A DNA stretch of 64,000 nucleotides from Pagrus major. Lineage: Eukaryota > Chordata > Actinopteri > Spariformes > Sparidae. The DNA is taken from assembly GCF_040436345.1 (NCBI RefSeq), contig NC_133237.1, positions 19,721,749 through 19,785,748 on the forward strand. The letters are read 5' to 3'. The translations under genes and the position numbers were made by a program. Below, one piece after another: positions 1 to 19,200 of the stretch. The notes beneath the pieces were generated by a model. That model searched no databases. It was not told the DNA's origin and worked only from the letters and a program-made list of their open reading frames with translations. Within the stretch, counting starts at the first letter, position 1, and the number at the start of each line of letters is the position of its first letter.

Positions 1-7861
<7,861 letters not shown>

Positions 7862-7995
7862 GAAGAGGGAGCGGGAATGGAGTTGGTGGGAGCACAAGGC
7901 AATGGAAAAGAGTAACTGCTATGGTGCCTAGGTAGACTCGCCTACTCTACAAGGAGGGGCAGGGGACGCCACACCAATCCCCCACCCTCCTTCTA

Positions 7996-10900
7996 CTGAA
8001 GAGACAGGAAGGAGGGGACGAGGTGTCAGACAGTCAACCTGATTCAAAGAGAGCATCCATGCTGTCCGAGGTAGGAAATGGAGTTGGAAAGACATACAAT
8101 CGGTTCCCAGTTTTGTTCCATATGCTTAAGAATCAAACTCAAAGGCTCAGTGTCTTTGATGGTGAACATTTGAAGCTAAATTCCTCTTGAGTTAGTATGT
8201 GGGGCGCAGGCAGCTGCCAGAGTCAGTTTCTCTGAAGGCTGCAGCCCAGCAGGATGCCAGTGTCTTCAAACTGCAGAGCAGGTAAAGACGAGCTGAACGT
8301 CAGACATGGAACTGCTGTAAGGATTTCTGTGCACTGCTTGAAGAGCCATTTACAGTGCATTACCTATGAGATCAGACAGAGAACAAACAGGGAGAAACAG
8401 ATGTGAGATTAGAAAAGGTTGCTCTTCCGCTGTCTTGTTGTGTCACTAGAGAGTTGAACTGAAACTACAGCCATATTGCCAAGGTTTCAACACTGAGTGG
8501 CAGATTTGCCCGCAAATGTTTCAGTGTTGTGTGTAGGAGTCAAAACCACAGCCATCACAAATGAATGCGAGTTCAATTTCAAAAGCGGAGAATTCAAAAT
8601 ATGTCAAGACCACAACTGAAACACCTCCCTTTCAACAACAGAAATACAACAAGACACGATTGTTGAAGTCTAATGTATAAAAAGATGCAACGTATCTTCT
8701 TAAAGATGGTCCGATAAAACTTTTTACCCAAGTCTTAGAGCAGGAAAACATTGATCACTGATCCCTCAATATGTACTGCCATGTACTATGTTCACCTACA
8801 ATCTGAATCTTCAATCTTAAACAATAAATAAATAAACAATTGCTCCAGTCAAAAACTTCTTTCCAGTGGCTATCATGCTGATGATGGCTTTGAGCTGAAA
8901 CACATTCACTTTTTGCCCACAATAAATCAGAAGACTTGTCCTGTGCGAGTGCCAGAGTTTTGTCTATTTTTAATTCTTGCCACCACCGTGCGCTGGTTAT
9001 ATTATAAAACTTTTGGGGAAGTGAGAGCTGTTATTTTTCACAACTTTCCAGTGCAACATTTGGTCCAGTTAAGTTAATAAAAATGATTGCTGCAAAAACA
9101 CCAAACTTGATGGTGTGACACTGATTAAACAAAAGATTGCGTATTTTTTTAAGCAGCACACACCAACTTGCACACACACCTCCCATTGACTGTTAGAGAG
9201 CATAGTGTAACCACAGCTCTGGAGCTTGTACTGCAAATATAACCACAGGAAACTGTATTTCAACTTTTCAATGAAGCCTAAACACTGCGCAGTTTGAAAC
9301 CTACAATAAGATCATCATGCCTACGTGAGTTTAAGATGAAAAAGACAGTGCAAATTCAATTAAATCTATTTTCTACTTCCTTTTATGGGGTTTCTATGTT
9401 TTTGACTTTGCGTACATCTATGCTGGCGTGTCCCTGGCTGACAGTTGGTTGACCTCGAACAACCTTACACCCTACTCTCCAAAATGAGTGTGCACTAGGG
9501 TGGTTCGCTCACTAGAAAAACCTCCCTGAGCATGAAACAAAAAACACATTTCCTTTCTTGGAGATGCAAACATCCTCTCTTCTGTGTCTTCACAAATGTC
9601 TTAAGCTTTATTTCTTTGAACACACAACGCTCCACCATCTACAAAGCAAACATAAACAGCCCAAGAGGGACTTTCATATTCAAACATCCCCCCACCCGAC
9701 CCACGAAGGCTACTTTGTTCTGGTCTTTAATTTGTCTTCATAATTAATACGAAAGGTTTGCCGGAGCACCAGAAAAAAAAGAGCCAGAGTCTACAAAGGA
9801 GGGTATCATTAGGGACGTGATGAGTGTTGAGCCCGATAATTTTGACAATTGCAATCACAACTGTTGATCACAATTTGAAAAAAGCACATTTTTTCTCCTG
9901 CTTTTTCCAGAGCAGTAATTGTCACCTAAAAAGTGTTGTTTTCATCTGTGGTGTCTTACTGTTACTACAGTCCTCATAAATACTTTGAGGGTTCAACACA
10001 ACCTCTAATTCAAACTGAAAAGATGCTGCTTGAAGTTATCAGTAATAAAAGCGTTTTTTTAAAAACATAGAAGGATATTACTCGAACATTATCCAACTTT
10101 GTTCACAGATCACTTTTTTGTGTGTATTTCAACAGCACTCAATCTGAAATGAAGTTTCCAGTTCCTCCTGTTACTTCATGTCACTTTAATAAAAATCAAC
10201 AGTGAAGGCTGGATGTAGTGGAGCTAAATGATGTTCTTCCAGTTTTGCAAGACCGAGTGAAAGCCATTTTAGTAGAATTTGACTATCCGCACATACTGTA
10301 AAAGACACACCTGTCTTCCTGCGCATGCTGACTCTGATCCTTTCTGAGAATTGGACAGCAGCTCTGAGAGCATTAAGACCACAGGGGGAGGGCGAGCTCT
10401 GCACTGACAGAGCAACTCAACTCACATGGCAGTCTTAGACACAAAGCCTAATAGATTATCCTCAGCTGGATGACAGAGGAATATAAATTGCATGAGAAAT
10501 CACTGCATGAACCTGACTTAACATGCAATCAGCAGGTTGCATTCTTTTTTTAGCACCTGCGCTTAAACTGATGTGCTTTTAAGAAGGTTTTAAATTTTCT
10601 AGTCACAACTTAAAACTAATCAAATTCAATAAATTCACCCATTTAGTTACAAAAGCACATGTTCAAATAAACAAACACACAAGTGTGGTTATGTAACCCA
10701 TATTGAGTAAAATCCTTCCACGCACTTATCATTATCAATGATGAGTCATTTCAGAGTTTCGATCACAGTGAAATAATGCAGCACTTTGATGTGGGAATCA
10801 AGTAGAGCGCAGACTTCTCAATATCACTGGTAATTAGTCTACACAATCACCTTGTCAGATCAGGGAGGGCAAACCTATTGGGGAGGATGATCATTTGTGA

Positions 10901-12688
10901 CTGCCTTTTTATTTTAAAGTCTGGACAGCTTTCAAAGATGAACTTTGCACCCTGGCACAAAAAAAGATAAAAGTGCACACACGAATGTCTCTCTGACAGC
11001 CCATTTAAGTAATCCAAAGCCTTACTAATGCCCAGAGAATTCAGAGTTTCTTCAACAATAACTAATTTATAGCCTTCCTCAATCATGCTACTGAGAAACC
11101 AAAACGAATATCGTATAGGGTAAAGCCACAAAGCCAGTCCTATACCGGATAGATGCTACTGTGGCTTATTTGAATGACACAGGATGGGAACTGAAGTGCA
11201 AAGACACTATGAACCCACAACATTAAATGGTGCAAGCGTTCGCAAGCGCTTGCCTTGTGACAGTAAAGAGGATGAGACCTCTGGAGCAGTCAAAATGCGT
11301 CACGTTGACCTCTTATTATACAGCAGTGCTCCTCAAATCCACGCTCCCTCTCAGGTCTAGACTTTAATGAGCTTTCCCTTTCGCAGCTTGCAGAGGACCG
11401 TGTGAGGGTTCACATTCCTCACTCTGTCCAAACTCATAAGACCTTAACCAGCTCACTGTGTGGTGCACTGCGGGGGTGCTCCACGCCTCTGTAGGCATTT
11501 GGCCCTAAAGCCCATAATCGGGTCATAGAGCAGTACCTGGTGTTTTTGGTCTGGTATAAATCATCTGAGGGAGGGAGGCATCATAGAAATGTGGGGGAGT
11601 ATCATCTCAGCCCCAAGTTTCTGTGAGGAGAAAGACACTGTCAATTCTGACAGCAGTCCGCTGATGCTCACTACTGGGAAATCTTTGTTTTAAGGTATAT
11701 TTAACATACATGCGGGCATTTAACCTGGGTCTTTTATTGAAAAAACTGTACTGAAACATGACAGGATACAACAGAAGGACTGGGTCTTACGAGCTTACTA
11801 TTTATGGCAAACGAGGTGACGACGTGCCAAACCAGTATTATGCATTATTTTGGGAAGCATCACAAGATATAGGGCAGCAGCCAGTTTCCTAATGTAATAG
11901 AGCTACTACTGTTTTCAGCTTCATGACTTGGAGTTAACATTGCAATGTGTCTAAAGCAAAGAAAGGGTTAAAACCAAAAGGCAACACAGTCCGCCGAGCA
12001 GCAGTAACACTGTGCAGGCCTGGCCAACTTAGGCTACTTAGCAAGCTAGCATTACTCCATAGGTACTAACCTACATACACATGACAAGCTAACTTGGCTA
12101 CATTAGCTCAAGGTGCAGACATTAGATATTTTACTGCTGTTAGCTCTACTCAACCACAAACACAGTCACACTACCCTACACACGCTATACCATCCAAAGG
12201 CTAACATGCATTAGCTAACAACAGAGGGAGGACTTTCACTTTTTTTAATCCCAAACCGCCCAGATTGAGGCTAGTTAGCTTAAAGCTAGCACCAGCGTAA
12301 GATATTTAGCTACCAACGTTACACTTTATTTCGGTGTTGCACTTTGAAGGGGGGAGCGTGACAGTTATCGGACCCGCGTGAAGCTGGGTGAAACGCCGGC
12401 GTCACGCTCTGTTATCGGCGTCTCTTTCTTGTCCTGCACGATGAGAAGCGCCGCTCTCCTAAACAAAACCCCCGGACTGCTGCACGGACAAACCCACTCA
12501 ACTCGACACTGTCACAAAGTCAGCGCTAGCTCGGGCTCACGGACGATCCCGACGGCGGCTCCGGTCACCGGCTCCCGGCGACCTGCGTGTGCCTTTCCCC
12601 CCCGGCAGCTGCCGCCGCTTGTCACGCAACGCAAGTGCACAAAATGAAGTTAAACGGCAACATTTTGCGGTGGCTTTAGCTGGCTTAC
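7996..12688 (-). other. znf652 intron 1
   Basis: No coding segment was recognised. The block nearest exon 1 (about 11,990-12,310) is crowded with GCTAGC, GCTAAC and TTAGC words. A minus-strand donor-like site (CATAG|GTAATG, about 8354) could mark an alternative 5' exon, but no partner acceptor stood out. The rest is AT-rich and unremarkable. Confidence 0.5.
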
Positions 12689-13110
12689 CTTCTGTCGAGA
12701 GCGACCTCCCTCCTGCGTTCGTGCAATCAGAGTTGCACAGATTCGGGGTTGCACGCGCACTTCTTTCGCTCGCTCTCCCTCTACATCGGCGGATGTGCAT
12801 GTGGAGAGGGCAGCGCTCAAGATCTCCGCGTGCAAGAAAACAAAACAACAAAAAAAAAAATGCGGGAGATTGTATGTTGATGTGCGGTGTTGGTGCTGCG
12901 GAGATACCTGCGCACCGGTGTCCTCAGCCCCGCTACGTGGCCCGGCCAAGCTCTCGCGCGTACCACCGCCGTCCCGCGCTCATCTCAGGCATCCAGGCCG
13001 CTGTCTGGGCAGGCGCGCGGCGGCGTGTCTGGGTCTGGATCCTCCACAGCAGACAGGGCACGGTGCGCGTGCACGACGAGCTCAGAGCCTTGATTGATGA
13101 AATAATAATG
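12340..13110 (-). promoter_or_regulatory. CpG-rich promoter of znf652
   Basis: About 770 bases are markedly richer in G+C and CpG than the AT-rich flanks. They contain the strong minus-strand donor at 12689. This is the only CpG-rich block between the znf652 coding exons and phb, so it is the likely znf652 promoter. Open frames in several phases here come from the base composition and match no family I know. Confidence 0.65.
12689..12950 (-). other. znf652: znf652 untranslated first exon (approximate)
   Basis: A strong minus-strand splice donor (AAG|GTAAGC) lies at 12689/12688 inside the CpG-rich block, facing the znf652 coding exons. A matching acceptor with a long pyrimidine tract (CTTCAG|TAGAAG) lies at 7997-7995, just upstream of the ATG at 7861. 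I infer an untranslated exon 1 here joined to 7995. The transcription start is not visible and 12950 is only an estimate. Confidence 0.5.
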
Positions 13111-14094
13111 ATACCCCGGGGGCCGTTTACTGCTCTCACAGGGAAAATCAGGCAGGAGTAATGAATTTATACTATTTTTACCATCGATTAGTACTCGTTA
13201 ATTCTGTGGCATTTATCCTATTTAACCATTAATTATTATTCTCTAATACTGTGGAGTTTATCCTATTTTACCATCAATTATTACTCTTTAATATTATGCA
13301 ATGTATCCTATTTTTACCATTAATTTAAAGGGGCACTGTGTAGTTTTTGGAGAAGAAATTCAAACTCAGAATTTTAATATGCACAATGTTCATGAGGTAG
13401 TGATACAAAACTCAGAAATATTGATCTTTTCAAAACTGAATAAACAAGCTGTTGTCAGAGGGAAATAACGTCCCCAGAACACTGTTCAAAGCTAGAAAGG
13501 TGGCAGGGTCCGCCAAATAGAAACAAAGTAAAACAGTATGAAGTTGTGTTGTCCTATAAGGTCAGTTTGTTTATTCAGTCATGAAAAGGAAGAGCTCGTT
13601 CATATAGTTTTAGGCATAAACAATTCCCAAAACTTCCCCAAAAACTACATACTGCACCTTTAAACTATGACATGATTACATCTGTAATATATCAGAAATT
13701 GTTAACTATTGCTAAATGGAAGTTTCAATTCTCCCCAAATAGCCATGCCATTTATTTTTATTTCTTTACCAATGGCGATAAACTGTTTTATCCATTTTGA
13801 ACCATTATACTGAATGGAAAAACAGTTCTGCTGCTTTTCTGCAGTATTTTCTCAAAAATCAATTATGATGCTCCCTCCTGTGGTGACTGCTGATTATCAC
13901 ACAATAGAAAATACTGTATATTCACTTCTAAGGTCTTAAACAAGAAGCCTGACCACCAGGAGGTAGAAAGACAATTTTATTAAGTTGAGCCATTTCTGAA
14001 TCATGGGGTTTTTACGTTTTCTCCACACAAGCTACACACACAGCGACGACTGTAAAGAATGAAGGCTCATCCTCTAGTATCCAACAAGCACATT
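13111..14094. other. intergenic DNA between znf652 promoter and phb 3' end
   Basis: AT-rich spacer. It contains a short tandem-like run (TTTACCAT followed by TAATTATTACT variants) at about 13,170-13,330, then a TTAA-bounded inverted-repeat element at 13,325-13,663. No gene was seen. Confidence 0.65.
13325..13663 (+). mobile_element. non-autonomous inverted-repeat transposon, copy A
   Basis: The left end reads TTAAAGGGGCACTGTGTAG and the reverse complement of the right end reads TTAAAGGTGCAGTATGTAG, giving an imperfect terminal repeat of about 28 bases bounded by TTAA. The 339-base interior includes GGTGGCAGGGTCCGCCA. The same interior recurs reversed at 38,245-38,597. No transposase is encoded. 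The superfamily is undetermined; TTAA could be the target duplication or part of the repeat. Confidence 0.85.
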
Positions 14095-14741
14095 CCAGTT
14101 GTTTGGGTTTGCGTTTATTATTCATGAAGAAATAATTTACTAGAAGCAGAAATATTCCAGACAATTAATCCCTCTGGCAGATGAGAACACACAGAGAAGT
14201 TAAGTCATATGAATAAATCATCTCTAGTCAGTGAATCCAAAGGAGAGGCTTTCATTACAGATTTGAATATAAGCAGTTACACAATTTGATGAGACTTTCC
14301 AGCACAACATTGACAGAGTAACAGTACTTATCATCCAAGATTTAGTATCTTTTAAAAAGGAGTCACAAATGATTTTCCTTTGACATAAAATCACTCTGTT
14401 GCTTTTCACACATGCAGTGCTCTGAATCACAATGTAGCAAAGACTAATCTTTAGAGAATTTACTGCATTGTCACTTATTTTCAAAATAAAGTACTAGATA
14501 TAGGTTACCCTCCACTTCCTCACACATGGGTGGACTTAAATGTGTCCATCGCAGACCTCTCACTTTATCTCCCACCACGCTGCTATCAGCAGAGCCCAGT
14601 CCAGAGTTGGTTAGAGAAAGAGTGGGAGGAATGTGTGTGAAGTTGGGAGTCCTTTATTGAATCCTCCAACCACCCTTTCCACGGCCCATGTAATGGCTGG
14701 TGACAGCGAGAGTGGGGTAGACGTGAGGCGAGATGTTATCA
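14095..14741 (-). other. phb: phb 3' untranslated region (end estimated)
   Basis: Downstream of the stop at 14744-14742 the minus strand stays free of other features. A canonical AATAAA (TTTATT on the plus strand) occurs at 14119-14114 and a second at about 13,982-13,977. Either could end the transcript, giving a 3' UTR of roughly 650 or 780 bases. Confidence 0.45.
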
Positions 14742-17256
14742 TCACTGGGGCAACTGGAGCAATGTGCCCTGTCCTGAGGGCAGGTAAGTGACGTTGCGGG
14801 AGCGGGAGAGCTGGAAAGCGATGTCCTCAGCTGCCTCTAGCTTACGTAGTTCTACCAGACCATCACCAGCCTCCATCAGGGAGTTGGCAATAAGCAAGGC
14901 AGCCTGGGAATCTCCCTCTGCTGAGATGATGGCTGCCTGTTTCTGTTGCTCTGCCTTAAAGGATAAAAGAAGATTTGGTGAGCTGCTTCCACCTTTGCCA
15001 AATGGAGACAACATATGTGATACAAGGATGATCTGTGTGTTAAAAATACCTTTTCTACAACGAAACGGGCCCTCTCAGCCTCCTGCTGAGCCACCTGCTT
15101 CATCTCAACAGCCTCTGTGAATTCTTTGCCAAAGGTCAAGTGTGTCTGCAAGAACACAATACAATTAAGTCTCCAAGTTTAAATCCAACTGAAAAGATAA
15201 AGTGGGCATTGCTACAAAATTTGCCAGCAGCTTCATACCAGTGAAACGTCATCCAAGATGAGGCCGAAGGTGTTGGCTCGTTCTGTAAGGTCTTCGCTAA
15301 CCTGCCGAGAGACTAATTCTCTCTGGGTAATGAGCTCACCAGCATCAAAGCGAGCCTGTGGAAAAAGACACACACAGTTTTGTCTATCAGCTCACTCGTA
15401 ACAAAGACTTTCATCCACTTATTTGTTATTTGAATAGTTTCAAAACTAAAATAGAGTTACTTGATAATTGATAACAGGTGCTACAGATTTGTGGCCTTTG
15501 CTGCAGAACTTTTAATCTCTGTAGCACCAGTGACGATGCAAAAAAGTTAACATACAGCCCAGCTATTTACTTAATATATTTCTTTATTTACATGTTTTGC
15601 AGGTGGATATTTGCAAACAAAGAAGAAAACCATGTGTTTACATAAAAAAAAGTTTTAATAAAAGTCCTTGTGACATCTGGCTTTGACTTAGAACTTCATA
15701 GAAAATACCAAAATATATATTGTGTTTTCATTCAGTCTGAAAATACTGAGATATGAATGTTGGTTGCCCAGCCCTAATTTGTAATAACTCTTGTAGGCTG
15801 ATACTCACCACTACAGACTTTAAAACTTCTGTGGTGATGGATGGCAGCACTCTCTCATCATAGTCCTCACCAATACTGGTGAAGATGCGTGGCAGCTGGC
15901 CGGTCACCGGCCGGAAGAGGATACGCAATGTGATGTTTACATTCTGCAGATCTGTGTGACGAAATGATCAAATTGTAACTCATACTGTACGCAAAAACTT
16001 ATAAACGCAATGTTAACATAGATCGCATCGTCAGAAAATAAAATGTTAACCATGCCAGCTTATGTTTCTACTTATAAAAATAGCATTTCCAAGAGGCTTG
16101 CGATCAAACCCACTCAGTTTTAAGCGAGAGAGTGTGTTTGAACAAAAGTGAGAACATCATTACAGCAGATGAGTAGATGGTTGATGTACCTTTGCTGCCT
16201 GTGATGACAGGCACGTTACGTGGACGGGAGCGGCAATCAAAGATGATAGGTTTCTGCACCCAGGGAATGAGGAAGTGAGTCCCTTCACCAACAACGTCAT
16301 CTTGCACTCCTCTGAACCGGTCAAATATCACAGCCCGGTGCCCTGCATCAACTGTAGCATAGAGGATAGTTAGTCTCACCTACCAAAAGGTTTGTGTATA
16401 CAGCATGCAGGTTTGTATAGTTTACATTTAGTTGTGGCCATTTTATGTCATCCAAGGCAGCTATCCATAACATAAACAAAGATAAAACCCTGATTGGTTA
16501 AAATCACATGAATTACACTGCTGAAGTGCTACAGGATCCTACACTCCTGTTATCTGGCTTATTACAGTAATGTTTATAGAAGCATGATCCTCAATTTGAC
16601 AACACACATTTTAGCAGTAAGAAACACACCACATATCCAAATAATACAAGCAAACAGACACACTGCAAATCATACACAACAACTAAAACACACCACATAT
16701 ATAAATAATACAAGCAAACAGACACTGCAAATCATACACGACAACTAAGTTACGACACAATGGAAGTTTCCAGAGACGCAGAAAACATGCTAGATGAATG
16801 AACTATGATGAACATGCCAATAATTAGCACACAAGCTTAAATTAACATATCTGGCTCCATTGCAAACATCACTGGCAGTGAGTATTTGTCAGTTTTTCAT
16901 AAGAGACTGCTGCTTCTTTGTTACTGTGTTGGAGTGTTTAAAAATTTGCAGTGCATTTTTCTATTGTGAAAATCTTTATCTGTGTTTTACTTGCAGATTT
17001 TTTTCTTAATGCTGCCTCTTTGTTGTCAAATGGTTAGAGGTCCTGCAGTGTTCAAGGACATATGGATCACTTGTCAGGAAGGTAAAAACTAGGTGATTCG
17101 TACTCGTTAAGGTAACCACCACTATCCTTTAAAGTTAAGTGTTGCTCGATATCCGACTGACCAGCACCCACCATTGAAAAGCGCAGAGTTCACAACACCT
17201 CCACCGATGGCGAGAGCCACCCCCAGCTTCCCGATAGACTCGAACAGCTTGGCCAT
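14742..17256 (-). CDS. phb: prohibitin 1, complete
   Basis: Six coding exons on the minus strand: 17256-17172, 16351-16190, 15951-15809, 15355-15239, 15145-15050 and 14954-14742. All have GT/AG borders and the sum is 816 bases, that is 271 residues plus stop; human PHB1 has 272. The protein begins [12 protein letters not shown], followed by a hydrophobic membrane anchor (about residues 10-27), the SPFH/PHB domain with [17 protein letters not shown] and [15 protein letters not shown], then an alanine/glutamate-rich coiled coil and the ending LLQLPQ. Family knowledge: PHB1 and PHB2 form rings in the inner mitochondrial membrane that stabilise respiratory proteins and the m-AAA protease and support mitophagy. 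Nothing suggests inactivation. Its neighbour is znf652, on the same strand, as in human. Confidence 0.97.
15700..15775 (+). repeat. end fragment of a GCCCAGCCCTA-type repeat
   Basis: In phb intron 4, an AT-rich stretch with ATATATATTG and TGAGATATGA words ends in GCCCAGCCCTAA. The segments at 34,590-34,732 and 48,930-49,352 share the same style of end. I take it as a short relic of that transposon family. Confidence 0.4.
16622..16747. repeat. tandem duplication of about 62 bases in phb intron 2
   Basis: Two adjacent copies, 16622-16684 and 16685-16747, both read AAACACACCACATAT, then AATAATACAAGCAAACAGAC and CTGCAAATCATACAC. They differ at only a few positions, including a CA-unit change, so the duplication is fairly young. 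Confidence 0.88.
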
Positions 17257-17878
17257 GACAGCAATCTGTTGGCAGTGAATATAAGACAAGATGAATTAGT
17301 ACACATAACCAACATTATCCATACGCAGTGTAACCCGTTTGAGTGTCAATGGAGGCACCTGAAAAAGCCAGACTAAGTCCTTCTATCCAGTAATAGCTGG
17401 CTCTGGCCTTGGCTGAGACATGCCAAGGCTGTGGGTGGTAGCTACTTAGCTCATTCGTTAGCATTAGCTTATCAGCTAACTAAGAGAGCTGGCAAGCCAA
17501 GCAGACTTAACGAGCACTGTAGCTTAAAGCTAACGACATGTAAATAACATATACATCAATACAAATACATTACAAAAGGACAATAAAGCGTGTTTCAGCC
17601 AAGTCCAACTGGCACGCCGGGTGGTAGTACGCATGTCATTTGTCGCTGATGGACATGTTCGCCTTACTCAACACTGTGAAATCATGTCATTTATCGATAA
17701 CTAATGAAAAACGTGTCCAGTTTGCGGTGCAATTATTGCTACAACCACGTTTCGCTACACAAATAAGTATTTTCAATGTCATAAAACACGCTGCATGTGA
17801 TAACTCACCTCAGTTTTGCTCAGATGTCTATGACCTCCACCGGACACGACGTACAACACATGAAACACCTGCACCACA

Positions 17879-17888
17879 GCGCATGCGC
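17879..17888. promoter_or_regulatory. NRF-1-type palindrome GCGCATGCGC in phb promoter
   Basis: GCGCATGCGC is the core of the NRF-1 consensus, a factor known to drive nuclear genes for mitochondrial proteins. It lies just upstream of the phb untranslated exon donor, within the likely promoter. The identification is by motif only. Confidence 0.6.
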
Positions 17889-17913
17889 GCCGCACGTAGC
17901 AGCGTGGCCTCTG

Positions 17914-17918
17914 ATTGG
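17914..17918 (-). promoter_or_regulatory. CCAAT box in phb promoter
   Basis: ATTGG on the plus strand is CCAAT in the phb direction. It lies about 30 bases from the NRF-1-type palindrome, a common NF-Y arrangement at CpG-containing vertebrate promoters. Confidence 0.45.
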
Positions 17919-17959
17919 ACAAAGGACGGACTTCTTCTTCCACGGCTTGTTTCGAAGTG

Positions 17960-19079
17960 TTCGCATTCAGTGTAATGACGCATTACTGCCACTGGTTTTA
18001 GCGCCTGACTGGACCTGACATGATTGAAGGATTAATTAATTGCTTGTTTGGATTATTATTAGATCAATACACTATAAACAATAAGGCCATTTTTTTAATC
18101 ACAAAAACAGGATTCTGAAGTTTAATATTATGTTCTGTCACATGTTCACAATGTTATGATATAAAATACAATGCTGTCCGTACACGTCTGTCTAACATCT
18201 ATGAGATATTGGAGTCTTCACAATTAAAAATGCAGTGGCAGCTGGTGAGGACAGGAGGGAAACCAACCCACCATGTTATGTTATTTTACACTAAATAGCT
18301 AGAAATATTATTTTATAAAAGATACTAAGGTTTGGTAATATTTTATCTCAACCAATTACTATTGTATCCCTCTTGACTCTCAAAAATAGAAGAGGAGCAT
18401 CTCTTCCTCTATGGACCAGCCTTCCCAAATGTAGAAATAGAAAATTAGATAATTGTTTGATTTTATGTTGCTGAATTGGTCCTTACCATATCACACACAT
18501 TCTGCATTTATCAGGTCAAGATGGGTCATATCAGCTATTCTCAATGGGTTAGCATATGGCTGGGTCAGCAGATCTTTACTTGTGAGTTGCAAAAATACTC
18601 TAATACAAGTAAAAGTCCTGCATTCAAAATTCTACTCAAGTAAAAGTACATAACTACTTTAAGTATCAGAAGTAAATGACCTCGTTCTACAGAAAAATAG
18701 GACTAATACATTATTAGATGTGACATATATGAGATTGTTAATAGTGATTGATGGAAAAGCTAAACAATGTTGTATTAAGTGCATTAAAAAAATATTATTG
18801 CATTATTTTACTTTTTAAAAGGAAGTGTATCTGTGATGGAAATGTCAAAAACTCAAAGGCATCTGATACTTAAGAAAGAGCCCAAAGAAGACACCACTGC
18901 TGTTTTAAAGGGGTCAGAGAGGCTAAATAAAAACAAAAGAAGAAATGTGGCTAAATATTTAACAAGGCATTGTATTGTTTTTATATCATGTTTATTTTAT
19001 TTATGTTAAATCCTATTCTGAAAAATAGCTGTCAGCTTCTGAGTCATTTGTTGTATCTACAGTAAGTCCGCACTTTATC
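17960..19079. other. spacer between the divergent phb and Deltex-like promoters
   Basis: About 1.1 kb of AT-rich DNA between the start of phb (minus) and the start of the Deltex-like gene (plus). It contains a fish-type repeat fragment at 18,595-18,690 and no gene that I can support. Confidence 0.55.
18595..18690. repeat. AAGTAAAAGT-type interspersed repeat fragment
   Basis: The words CAAGTAAAAGTCCTGCATTC, CAAGTAAAAGTACATAACTA and TTTAAGTATCAGAAGTAAAT follow each other. This is a pattern I recognise from interspersed repeats in many percomorph genomes. Only a fragment is present. Confidence 0.5.
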
Positions 19080-19200
19080 GCCCCCTGCCGCCGACACGAC
19101 ACATGACAGCAGCTCGCAACCTAGTTTCACTTTTCTTCCATGGCTTGAGAAGTGTGACGGTCGTTGTAAGATAGCGAGAAACGCCGTGAAACCTTTGTAA
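19080..19200 (+). promoter_or_regulatory. probable promoter and 5' untranslated exon of the Deltex-like gene
   Basis: A short GC-richer block starts with CGCCCCCTGCCGCCGACACG and includes the ISRE-like site at 19,123-19,135. It ends near donor-like sequences: TTT|GTAAGG at 19,197 and another at about 19,165. The coding exon begins right after an acceptor (TTTCTCCCAGCAG|ATGG, about 20,130), which implies an upstream untranslated exon. This block is the best candidate. Confidence 0.45.
19123..19135 (+). promoter_or_regulatory. interferon-stimulated response element (ISRE)-like site
   Basis: AGTTTCACTTTTC differs at one position from the ISRE pattern AGTTTCNNTTTC. A second partial match, CTTTCACTTCC followed by TTGAAACTC, lies at 19,337-19,356. 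Mammalian relatives (DTX3L, IFI35, NMI, RBM43) respond to interferon, so the site fits the gene, but it is a motif match only. Confidence 0.45.

Larger units (their letters stand above)
17809..17950 (-). other. phb: phb untranslated first exon (start approximate)
   Basis: A strong donor (CTGAG|GTGAGTTA) lies at 17809/17808 on the minus strand. It is about 550 bases upstream of the exon carrying the ATG and directly downstream of promoter-like motifs. The sequence before the ATG at 17256 (about 17,270) carries acceptor-like AG sites. Human PHB1 also has an untranslated first exon. The transcription start was not located and the right-hand limit is a guess. Confidence 0.55.

Noticed and set aside
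7862..7897. Twelve-residue upstream extension of znf652
   Set aside because: The codon at 7897 is TTG, not ATG. The first ATG at 7861 gives the start that best fits vertebrate ZNF652.
12589..13161. Plus-strand frame of 190 codons in the CpG-rich block
   Set aside because: CpG-rich DNA has few stops in any phase; several overlapping frames exist here and none resembles a protein family. Explained by the znf652 promoter.
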